NCBI RefSeq assembly: GCF_963576545.1
Contig: NC_083641.1
Span: forward strand, 22,078,023 to 22,142,022
Source of the DNA: Limanda limanda
Lineage: Eukaryota > Chordata > Actinopteri > Pleuronectiformes > Pleuronectidae
Direction: 5' to 3'
DNA length: 64,000 nucleotides
Shown here: positions 36,402 to 46,796 of the stretch, one piece after another
Layout of the letters: each line of letters opens with the position of its first letter
Position numbering within the stretch: position 1 is the first letter of the stretch
Made by a program: the position numbers and the translations under genes
Notes under the pieces: model-generated
Told to the model about the DNA's origin: nothing
Database searches by the model: none
Seen by the model: only the letters and a program-made list of their open reading frames with translations

Positions 36402-39400
36402 TGTTCCCAACTCTGAACTAACCGGTTTCCCAATGACAAACATAACAAAGCTCTGTTTTTCTGAGATAACTATCTCGGAAAGTCCCAGATAGTTATCTCC
36501 TTTTTTTAAGTGAAAGCAATACGCTTCGGTAGCTTCAAGATCTTAGCGCCATGATCTCAACATGATAACCGTTGACCTAGTTAAACTTGTCTGTCTCCAT
36601 TCTTGATGTTAGCTGTTGTTCTATTTCTTGTTCTTTACTCAGGTCTCTCTCAATTACATTACTGAGAGGGGGGGCATGACTCATGTTAATTTGGTGCAGC
36701 CTGATTGAATTGAAAGGGACGGTTGGGCCTTGGTGGAGATATGTGCTTTAGTTAGTTTTATAATGCGTTCGTCTATTGATTTCCTATTAATTTCGAATAT
36801 GTTTATTGTTTTCTATTTCCAGGCTACATTTATGTTTGAATTGCAGACCAAATATCTACAAAACCAGGTAAGTCTGTTATTATTCAAAATTAAATAACTT
36901 CTTGATGAACTTGTCTGAGTCTCAGTCATTTGCTTGACTATATGAAGGAGGCCTCAGAGTCTATGATATGAAATATAGAGGAGGAACTCTATTAGTCAGT
37001 CCTCTATTCATTTGGCCATAGTGTGGCACTGCAGGCAGCATACTGATGTGACATTAGAGATTAATACTTTCTCAATTCAGTTGGTAATGAGCTCGGGGCT
37101 GCCTGAACGTTTCCATGTCAGTGACCATGAAATAAATAAATAACTGTAGAAAACCACAAGCCTCCTTTTGGAGCACGTGTTTGACTGGTTTTGTGTCTTC
37201 TGATTCCGTTAATGGAGCTGTTGTTTAGTAGATTCTACCTCACTATCTCACAGCAACGTTCTATTTAATAGTTTAAAAAAATGGTTCAGCCCTCATTGTG
37301 CGACTAATATGTGGGGTTCTTCCTTCAGGGCATCATATGGCCACAGGTCATCACAGGCTTCGTGGTCAATCTCTTCAACGCTCTCATTAACTACATCGTT
37401 CTCCACGTATTCAATATGGGAGTAGCGTGAGTAGCATTCCTTGAACATGACTCATTCACTATCATCAACGCTGGAAGCATCACATGACGAGGAGCTAACT
37501 ATGAAATACTCTTTTTACAGCGGCTCTGCTTTAGCCAACACTCTCTCCCAGTTCCTCATGGCCGGACTTCTCTTTGCTTATATCATCTGGCAAGGTCTTC
37601 ACAAGGCCACCTGGTCAGGTAGGAGATCCTGCATAAAACGAGAGGCTCCAGTGGTTTCCCTCAGCATGTGTTATAATGAATCATTAAACTTATTAGAGAG
37701 TTTTAATAAAAATATTTAGAGCTGTAGTAACAAGTCTGTAGTTATTGGAGACCAGAAAACAAACCACAAGCTTTTCTGTGCTTCTTTGACAGTTTAAGGT
37801 AAAAAAAATACTATGTTGATAAGAAATATCAAAAACACACCAAGGTGAAAGTTTAGTGTGGTTCTTTAACTTGGAGGAAACAACTCTAAAATGTGTTGAC
37901 CCCGAAGGCATGAACCAAGTCGTCTGACTTGAATTAGTTCTTTTTTGTTTGCTTTTCAGTGCCTGATTTTCCAGTTTTTTTTTTTAAATGCTGCTGTATT
38001 ATAGTAGATTTGAAATCATCAGCCTGAACATAGAAAGAACAATGTGATAAAAAGTATGGTCGTTGTCCCCAGAAATGACACAAAGACTTTATTTAACGGT
38101 ATATTTTTCATATTCTAAGTAATTCATGACAGTCATTCCACAACATTGTTTGAAGTAAAGATAGTTCACCTTGTAAAGATACAGACAGACCAACAAATTG
38201 ATGAGTTTGAGTTACTAATTGATTCCCTGTTGGACTACACAGGCTGGTCCAAACAGTGCCTGCTGGACTGGAGCTCGTACATCCACTTGGCCGTGCCCGG
38301 CATGATCATGTTGTGCGTGGAGTGGTGGACGTATGAGATCGGAAGTTTACTGGCAGGTACTGATCCCGGATCACATTGTTATTTTCCAATCACCTGAAGT
38401 GAATGAAGTGAAGTGGGTCTGAAATCTAACAGCAGCTTATCATCGACAGGTCTGATCAGTGAGGTGGAACTCGGCGCTCAGTCGGTCGTGTATGAGCTGG
38501 CAAATGTTGCATACATGGTGATTAATAATGAACATGCATCAAATTGCTCTTGTGTATTCATGCAGTGCAACTTCCTATTAATATGCTTTTTATTTTTTTA
38601 GTTCCCATTGGGTTTTAGTGTAGCAGGCAGTGTAAGAGTCGGACAAGCTTTGGGAGCCGGACAAACCGAGCAGGCCAAGCTGTCTGCCAAGATGACAGTT
38701 ATCTGTGCAGGTTAGTTAACACTCAGAATCTAATCCTATTTACTTATATCCAGTTAAATGTGTGTTTGAAGTTGAGATGCCACTTAAATTCTTGTTATAT
38801 AATTCTATTTGAATAACAAGTCCTTACAATTTCAATAGGGCCTCTCACCATTCGGTGCTCGGGCCCCAATGATGCAACTGGTTGATAATTGAGTCTGTTA
38901 CTCTGCACCACAGCGTCAGTGTCTGTGTGTTTGGCGATTCTCATCGGGACTCTGAAGAATCATATCTCATATATTTTTACATTTGATGAGTGAGTACGTT
39001 TTTGTCATAAAATATAATTAGTCACATAAGCACATAAAGTGTGAAGTCATAGGGAGATAACATGAGTGTTAAATTACCTTTCCCCAGTTTGTGAGTCATT
39101 TCCTGGACAGAAAACTGTGAGCTTATCTCCATATTCTGTTACATATTAACTTGAGGAGAATGTTTCTGACAAATGGCCTCGTGCTCGGCAGCATCACTCG
39201 AGCATAATGGCAATGAAAGTAAATCTGAAGATAGTATGGAAGTGCACCATGTTCACAAATAAAACACACAAACTCTTCCTTCACAGTCAGACACTACATT
39301 TCCAACGTTTTCTTTTTTTACCATCAGACAAATCAGGGAAAGAGTCGCTGATGTCATATCCTTCTACGCTCCATTCGTTCTCCTGGATGCAATTTCAGTA

Positions 39401-40655
39401 AGTTTACATCTTCCATTACGTCAGGATCTTGACAAACACACCGGCGTGTTTGGCAAGTCTAACTGCTTGTATGTGTGTGTTTTTTGTGACTAGGCTGCCG
39501 CAGGTGGCGTTATATGAGGAACCGGTAAACAGAGAGTTGGGGCTATTTGCAACTTTATCGGGTTTTATGGCATTGGTTTCCCGATCGGCGTGCCACTGAT
39601 GTTTGCAGCCAAATTAGGAATCAAGGGTAAGATTACAGCAGAGAGGTTGTTTAGCCTTCTGCTGCTTTGTAAAACATCGTTGACTGGTGCTCCTTACAGT
39701 TTTCCTCTTTCTTTTAAGTGTGACCTCACCGTGGCGTCAACATTTGTTTGCTACTCTTTTCAAGCCGCTCATTTTTTTTTTTATAGGTCTGTGGACAGGC
39801 TTGTTTATATGTGTGGCCCTGCAATCCGCATTCCTCATTTTCTACCTGATAAGAATGAACTGGACTAAAGTGACAGTCGAGGTTAGTATGTAGAGGTAAA
39901 TCTTTATGAATTATAAAAGCCCCTTACTTCTTTATGAATTAAATGTGTGTTGTTTGTGTTTTCCCCTCCAGGCTCAAGTTCGAGCGGGGGTGATTGAGAG
40001 CATCACAGAAACAAGTGAGAGAGATAGTGCAGCAACTTCACCATTTTATGTTGTTATTGAAAGATATCCGCACTGGAAACAATCAGAAGTCTGTTTAGAT
40101 GTAATTTCACGTTGTAAAAACTGGTTATTACTATCCTGCTGGAACTATATAGTCATTATCATTGTATCTCTGCTGAAGAACACAAATAACAAGATAAATT
40201 GACACAAACCCAGTCTTTTTGCTGAAAATAGTAAAAATGCTCAAAGTTTCAGGCAATGTCCTTAATTTCTGCTCGATAAATTATTGAAATGATTGATCAA
40301 TGAAACCAATATTGACTTGGCTCAATCATTTGAGCCATAAATACACAAGTACAACGTTCAGCAACTAGCTTGATAGATGCATCACAGATCCCTCGAGGTA
40401 AAATTCGCCATAACCACCATTATGGCTGTAACACATATAATATATAAATGATATAGTCATAATTTACCATTTAGTATTGCTAACAAGTGTGAGCGTATGC
40501 TCTGTATTTGACATTAGCAAGTAAGCTGGCTTAATCATTTATAAACAGCTGTTTAGTGTACAAAGATTAAAAAAATATATCATCTCAAACTGTTTATTTT
40601 ACATTGTCAATGAGTTCCATGCAAATATTAAGTTTTTCATAAAAAGTGTGACGTT

Positions 40656-40657
<2 letters not shown>

Positions 40658-40704
<47 letters not shown>

Positions 40705-40722
40705 TTGTGTGTGTGTGTGTAA
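40658..40722 (+). repeat. (GT)n tract before MATE-2 exon 17
   Basis: About 65 bp of GT repeat with one GCGTTT interruption, immediately before AAGCAG and the last exon. Confidence 0.9.
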
Positions 40723-41132
40723 GCAGGTCTGCAGTCAGATGATCAAAGTGACTACAATGACGAAACAGACATGGCGGAGCTGGTTGACATGAAGACGAAG
40801 CTGCTTCACTGGGCTGCGGTTCTGCGAAGGGGGATGGTTCTGGTCGGCATGCTTTTCATTTTAGCTGCTGGGATCATCATGAACCTAGTGATCACCAAAC
40901 TGGTGACATGAACACGGGCAAAGACTGTTGAGCAGTTGACCAGCTCGGAGCAACGCGTCAGCCGCCAGCTCGGCGTGATGCAGATGTTTGCAGCGCAGGG
41001 TGTCAGAGCAGGACCGAGGCAGATGTGAAGATGAGCATAGAGCGGAGAGAACGAAGAAGGCGAAATACTCTCCAAGCGAAAAAGAACAATGAGTCAAACC
41101 AACGAGGGTTTGAGCACCTGTGTGTTTCTAGC

Positions 41133-41138
41133 AATAAA
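41133..41138 (+). promoter_or_regulatory. Poly(A) signal after MATE-2
   Basis: AATAAA in the context TTTCTAGCAATAAACAG, as after MATE-1 and MATE-3. Confidence 0.7.
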
Positions 41139-41165
41139 CAGAAACATCGAGGTGAATTTAAATTC

Positions 41166-41290
41166 TCAAGGTCTGTCTGACTCTTCATTTGGGAGCAACA
41201 CGGTGGAGAAGATTTGGTCCGGAATTGACTTAGTATTGATATTGATTGTCCCTACAGGAATAACAAGATTTGTATCTTCTGCAGAAAAAT
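41166..41290 (-). pseudogene. Remnant of a MATE-4-type last exon, antisense, after MATE-2
   Basis: The minus-strand frame ends with the same last residues as MATE-4 (QIFSTVLLPNEESDRP, stop). Upstream it reads VGTININTKSIPD, diverged from MATE-4 (DWINTTYSPH). It has no other exons. Confidence 0.65.
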
Positions 41291-41399
41291 AAAAATCTAC
41301 TGAACAAGTCAATATCTTGATGTTGTATGTGAGCACCTTTATATTTTGTGCACAGGGAATGTAACAATATCACCTGTCAGGCTATCTATAGCAGCCATC

Positions 41400-44300
41400 A
41401 TATATAGCTATATGAGAGAAATGAGATGTCAAGACCAGGCTTTGGACGCAGAGATAGAGGCTGAGGTAGAAGGCAAGTCAAAATAGGGTTTATTGGAATG
41501 TCCGTGTGGAGCAAGCAGGCAGAGAGTGGGCTGGACTGAACAGGCTTCAACTGGGAAACGTGAAAGGTGGGGTGAATCCTACGAAAGGAGGCAGGGAGCT
41601 TCAACCGGACAGCACAGGGGTTTACAATAGCCTCTAACCTTAAACGGACCAACATCCTGGGTGGCAAGCTTGGTGGTGTCCACTTGGAGAGGGAGATCCC
41701 TGGAGAGGAGCCATACCCTGTGCCCCGGAGCATAAGCGGCCCATAAGCCTTGGCCTGAGTCCTGGGGGAAGCACGGAGCAGGGGAGCACGAGCACGCCTC
41801 CAAGTGCCACGACAGCGGCGCATATTGGCTTGGACCGAAGGGACAGCGACCTCGCCCTCCTGACCTGGGAACAGAGGGGGTTCATAGCCAAAAGAGACAT
41901 ACCAGAGGAGGCGTTAGGGAGAGTGTTATGGGCGTACTCAACCCAGGGCAGCCGAGCACTCCAGGACTATGGCTCAGCAGAGGAGGCACCGCGGAGTGAT
42001 GCTCTGCACCAATAAGTCAGCAGTCTCCCGAGCAGAGGGTAGTTTGGGCAGGGCAATGAAATGAGCAGCCTTGGAGAAACAGTTATTGTGAGGACCACAG
42101 TATTACCTCCAGACAGGGGAAGACCGGTTGCGAAGTCCAGGGCAATGTGGTACCTCGTACCACCGGGGATCGGCAGAGGACGGAGCGAACCAGAACTGGG
42201 CTTGGTGGAGGTCTTATTTCGGGAACAGACGGTGCAGGCTGCTACAAATGACCGAGTATCCGTGTCCATGGTCGGCCACCAGAAGCGTCGCTTGAGGAAC
42301 GAGATGGTTCGATGGATCCCCGGACGACAGGTAAGACGGGAGGAGTGTGCCCACTGTAGGACCTGAGAGCGGAAAGAGTCTGGGACAAAGAGGCAGTTAG
42401 GCGGTCCAGTACCTGGATCAGGCTGGGTGGTCCGACAGACCGTGGCTTCGACCTCCCAGGTGAGGACAGCCATGATGCAGGACGGAGGTATGATGGTCTC
42501 TGGTTCAGTGGGGGCCTCCCCCAATGTAAACTGGCGTGACAGGGCATCCGGCTTCACACTCCTGGAACCTGGACGGTAAGTCAAGATGACATTGAATCTT
42601 CCCAAGAACAGGGACCACCTTGCTTGACGAGAGTTCAGACGCTTGGCAGTCTGGATATAGGAAAGGTTCCTGTGGTCGGTCCACACAATGAAGAGCCAGT
42701 GTCGCCATTCCTCCAAAGCCAACACCACAGCAAGTAGCTCCCGATTGCCAACATCATAGTTCCTCACTGGGGGATCCAGCTTGTGGGAGAAGAAAGCACA
42801 AGGATGCAGCTTGTTATCTTCGGGAGAGCCTTGGGAGAGTATAGCACCTATCCCAGTTTCAGACGCATCCACCTCCACAACGAACTGCAGTGACTGGTCA
42901 GGGTAGACAAGACTGGGAGAGGAGACAAACAGGCACTTGAGGTCAAAGGAAGGCTGCCTCGACCTCAGGAGTCCAGCGAAATGGGACCAAGGGGGAGGTG
43001 AGCGCCTTCAGAGGAGCTGCTATGGTGCTGTAGTTACTCACAAACCTCCTATAGAAGTTGGCAAAGCCATTGAAGCGATGCAGGTGCTTGCGATTGGTAG
43101 GAGTTGGCCAGTCCACGACAGCTAAGACTTTGCCAGGATCCATCAGGAGCTCTCCCTGAGTGATGATGAAACCGAGAAAAGAAGTAGTGGTGGCATGAAA
43201 CTCACATTTCTCGGTCTTGACAAACAGTTTGTTCTCCAGGAGTCGCTGCAGCACTGTGCGGACATGATCCTGATGATCCTGGACAGAGCAGGAGTAGATA
43301 AGAATATCATCCAAATAGACAAACACAAACTGGCCTAGCATGTCCTGGAGCACATCATTCACCAGGGCTTGGAAGACTGCTGGGGGATTGGAGAGACCAA
43401 AAGGCATAACCAGGTATTCAAAATGACCTAACGGGGTACTGAAAGAATTCTTCCATTCATCACCCTTCCTGATGCGCACCAGATGGTGCCGTCCTTCATC
43501 CCGACATAGACAAATCTAGAACCGGAGAGGATGCAAGAGCCTGCTCCTTGCTGAAGACTGGGGCAAGGTCATGGTAAGCTTGGAGAACCGAGGACAGGTG
43601 CGGGCACTCCGCTACAGACGGTGGCTCATATGTGGGGTTTTGGGCAGAACCGAGACAGTGGGAGTGACAACATAGGCTCCAGGAATGGATCTTTCCTGTA
43701 GTCCAATCAAAATGTGGGTTGTGGAATTTCAGCCAGGGAAATTCCAAGAGTAGGGGCAAGAACGTACAATGGATGACATGAATACGGATCTTCTCCTGGT
43801 GATTTCCAGATAGATGTAAGTGTATGGGGACGGTCCTTCGGTCAACCCTGGCCAGTAGCATACCATTTAGGGCCTTGGTATCTAGTGGGACATCAAGGGG
43901 CTCAGTTTCGATGCCCAACTGCTGACAAACCCTACTATCAATAAAACTCTCGTCAGCCCCTTAATCAATTAGGGCCGTGAATGGGAATGACCTTCTTCGC
44001 CACAAGAGGGAGGCATCGAGCTGCGGACAGTCCGGGGGAGAGGTACTGACAACACTGCTCGTCAGTATTTCTCCCACTACTGCCGAGCTGGACCTCTTAC
44101 CGGACGGACAGGGCAATTAGCAAGAAAATTACCAGCTCGGGCATAGTACAGGCAGGACTAGTTCTTCATTCTGCGGTATTTTTCTCCGGGGGACAGATGG
44201 AGGCCGAGTAATTACGTGGGGTCCAGTTCGGAAATCTCCGGCATTTCTTGGCGGGCCCGAAGGGAAGTCAGCTGTTCAGAGCGACAGTAATCAGGGGAAC

Positions 44301-44630
44301 TAGCGGAGTCAGCACGCCACAGGAGGAGTTGGTCGCCGGTTTTAATAGCGAGTTGAATTGCCCGTTCAACTTCTTGAACTCTCCCCGGTGTGCAATCTCC
44401 TTCCCAATGTCATGGTTTAAGCCATTCTGGAAGTGCGACCTCGTTCAGCTTTTGTCCAGCCCAACTCAATTGCCAAAGTATAACATAAAGATTTCGAGCA
44501 GCTGTCTGATAAGGTCTGGAGGCCGGACAGAGTGACTTTGTTGACTTAATTTTGTGACATTGTTTGGTTTGGAGGATCCAAATGTTTACAGAGCCAGGAT
44601 TGTTTTGATGAAGCAGAAACATAATATTCT
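41400..44630 (-). mobile_element. Decayed Ty3/Gypsy element (Gypsy-B), antisense, downstream of MATE-2
   Basis: Paralogue of Gypsy-A in the same relative place. RT fragment 43479-42943 ([24 protein letters not shown]). RNase H and integrase frame 42878-41967 ([12 protein letters not shown], uninterrupted across the site where Gypsy-A carries the solo LTR; then [10 protein letters not shown], the H2C2 segment and ALDFATGLP). Integrase C-terminus 41823-41398. Compared with Gypsy-A it lacks about 190 bp of integrase core (A 26127-26316) and pieces around A 28420-28740. No LTR is seen; ends are approximate. Confidence 0.85.
41967..42878 (-). pseudogene. Gypsy-B RNase H and integrase fragment
   Basis: A 303-codon minus-strand frame covering RNase H from the catalytic Asp segment ([16 protein letters not shown]) through the [10 protein letters not shown] motif, the integrase H2C2 zinc segment (CTVCSRNK) and the first core Asp ([11 protein letters not shown]). 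It then runs into the deletion that removes the rest of the core. Confidence 0.75.
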
Positions 44631-44689
44631 TTGTGTTGGGATTTCAAATTTGTAACTATTGTCTGTGTCTGATTGAGCTCCAACCAAAT

Positions 44690-45036
44690 AAAGATTAAGA
44701 TACATTTATTAAGATTAAGATACATTTATTTGTCCCAAACACATGCACAAGCACACTCATGCAAGGAGTGAAATTTAACCTCTGCTTTTAACCCATCTGG
44801 TGCAGGACACACAGAGCAGTGGGCAGCCATGTACCGCGCCAGGGGAGCAGATGTTGGGGGAGTAAGGTGCCTTGCTCAGGGGCACTAGACAGGGTAGAGA
44901 GAATCCTCTTGGATTTTTGGACAGATCAATCCAGGTTCGTCTTTTTGTTGTTTCTCTGTGGCGTCGAACCAGAGACGAACCAGAGACCTTTTCTGCCCAT
45001 AGTCCACGTTTCTGCCACTAGTCCACCGCCTCTCGC
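44690..45036 (-). mobile_element. tRNA-headed SINE, copy 2
   Basis: The block-duplicated counterpart of the SINE at 29905-30252, with B-box complement near 44960-44970. It contains a 10-bp internal duplication (CGAACCAGAGA repeated) that is also in the 56.5-kb copy but missing from copy 1. Confidence 0.7.
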
Positions 45037-45357
45037 CACTAGTCCAACAAATTATATTTGTACTCTTAACACAAACGATATGAATAGTTTTAGCTAGATA
45101 TAAGGCCTTTGTACAAATGATTTTAGAATAACCTTTTCCTCTCCTAATGTTAAATCTACAAATAATAAATTTGTGTGCGTCACAACGATGATCAGTCTCA
45201 CAGCTGTCCTGATAGGAGAGTCTAGAGAGAGTTTGTTATGGCTCATTTGGTGCAGCCGAGATGGCAAGGAGCAGGACATTTTCTACTCAAGGCTAGGTTA
45301 GGAGACAACATCAGGATAGAGTTGCCTAGCAACTATCAGAGTAGTAGGAACGTCATT

Positions 45358-45945
45358 GGGAGTGTCTCCCTGTCTACTTCCGTATTCCAAAAGCCAGGAG
45401 GATGGATTGCGCCTGCGCACTTCCGAGGAGGAGGAATGAAGAACTACTGTTATAAAATGGACATATGCCGGATGTTCGTAGCGCTCTGATACACCTAGTG
45501 TACTGGAAGCCCATTGCTTTGCTGTAACCTGTTCATTGTCTCTTAATAAATACTTTGATTGAGCAAACTGAGTTTGGCTCTTCTTCTCTTAAAGGATAAA
45601 CGATCACGCTTTAACATTTGCTCAAATGGACAACAGTTTGGCCCTCATAGCATCAGCTGTGGCAAGGCGTTGGGAGTGGCTCCCTGTTCACTTCCGTATT
45701 CAAATGCCAGGAGGATGGCTTACGCGTGCGTACTTCCGAGCGAGGGAGGGAGGAACGAAGATCTACTGTTGTAAAATGGACAGGCGCTGGATGTTTGTGG
45801 CGCTCTGATACGACTAGTGTGTTGGAAGCCCATTGCTTCGCTGATTTATAACCTGTTCATTGCTTCCTAAATAGATACTTGATTGAACAAACCGAGTTCG
45901 TCTCATCTTCTCTTAAAGGATAAACGAACACGCATGACACTACCG
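45358..45945 (+). repeat. Two LTR-like repeats in tandem, upstream of MATE-3
   Basis: 45358-45612 and 45672-45945 are about 80% alike by eye: GGGAGTG(T/G)CTCCCTG, CACTTCCG, AAAATGGACA, GCGCTCTGATAC, GGAAGCCCATTGCTT, ATAACCTGTTCATTG, CTCTTAAAGGATAAACGA. The first has TATAAAA (45451-45457) and AATAAA (45545-45550) at promoter and poly(A) spacing, which suggests solo or paired LTRs of a small retroelement. No coding sequence lies between them. Confidence 0.5.
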
Positions 45946-45949
45946 AGCT

Positions 45950-46310
45950 TCAGTTTCTGTGTCCGCCTCCAGTCTGACCTGCTCTCACTTTTTGTTTTCA
46001 CATTTCGCCAACTAAAATATATAATTTGAAGCTATTAGGCTGCAGCTATATGTTTTTATTTATTTCAAAATAGGGTACTTCTTATTTCATACATTTTCCA
46101 CAAATATGGGGAGGACTCAAATAGCCCTACATAGTTCTGTGTTTAATTTATTTCAAAGTAGGCCTACACTTGCCTGTGTATTTTCTTCTCCAAAGCTAAT
46201 AAAACTTTATTAGCTCTGTTATTAAATATGTCTTGCGGTTCCAGACAAATTTTATTTGGGGTAAGAGGGGGAAAAATGGCTCTTTTGATAGTAAGGGTTG
46301 CCGACCCCTG
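45950..46310. mobile_element. Truncated hAT element, right end
   Basis: It ends GGGTTGCCGACCCCTG, the complement of the classic hAT terminus CAGGGGTCGGCAACCC. No matching left end was found, so it is 5'-truncated; the left limit is a guess. Confidence 0.45.
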
Positions 46311-46796
46311 CTATAGACCTATGCTAGGAGGGATATCTAATGGACAACCTAAGTACTGCAAGCTAGACTAGTATGCAGTTGTAGACACAACACAGGGGGT
46401 CCCTGGGCCTGAGAATGGAAGAAAAGGAGTTTAATGTGGCTATTAAATGTGACTAAAACTAGACTAAAATGTTCTGAGATTTCGTCGACGAAAACTAAAT
46501 TTCAAATTTCAGACTGAACAAGGAAATAAATAATTGAAGACCAATGTTTTTAACCCTTTAGACTCCCTAAAGAACTGAATGTATGTCTGTTTATCTCCAA
46601 AGAAAGCATATGTAAATCAGTTGTCAGTGTTCAGATTCCTCTCCCATCCTGCGCTTACAGAACCAGTTTGGATAGGTTCAGAGAGACAGCCCTTGTCCTC
46701 CTATATAAGATCATTGTATGTACTGTCCTGCATCTGAGCAAACCGAAGGTGCGGAATCTGAAACACTGACAGTGAACCACTCGTAGCCGCGGGATC

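Larger units (their letters stand above)
35179..40911 (+). pseudogene. MATE/SLC47A tandem copy 2 (MATE-2), lacks exon 1, nonsense in exon 14
   Basis: Exon-equivalents 2-17: 35179-35280, 35767-35835, 35958-36103, 36178-36220, 36823-36867, 37329-37426, 37521-37618, 38243-38356, 38450-38517, 38602-38710, 38914-38989, 39328-39397, 39494-39626, 39787-39881, 39972-40014, 40727-40911. All splice sites are intact and the frame is kept, with one in-frame 3-bp loss in exon 4 compared with MATE-1. No exon 1 or start codon exists between 25.1 and 35.2 kb; the expected region was deleted at about 30500. Exon 14 carries TGA at 39515-39517 where MATE-1 has CGA and MATE-3 CAA, a typical CpG transition. Truncation there would remove the last helices. 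Otherwise it is close to MATE-3, so inactivation is recent. Confidence 0.9.

Noticed and set aside
40658..40722. GT arrays as CRISPR-like or functional repeats
   Set aside because: They are simple dinucleotide microsatellites with no spacers; interest is limited to their position at the splice site.
35179..40911. MATE-2 as a functional third transporter
   Set aside because: No exon 1 or start codon is present and exon 14 has an in-frame TGA, although every other exon and splice site is intact.
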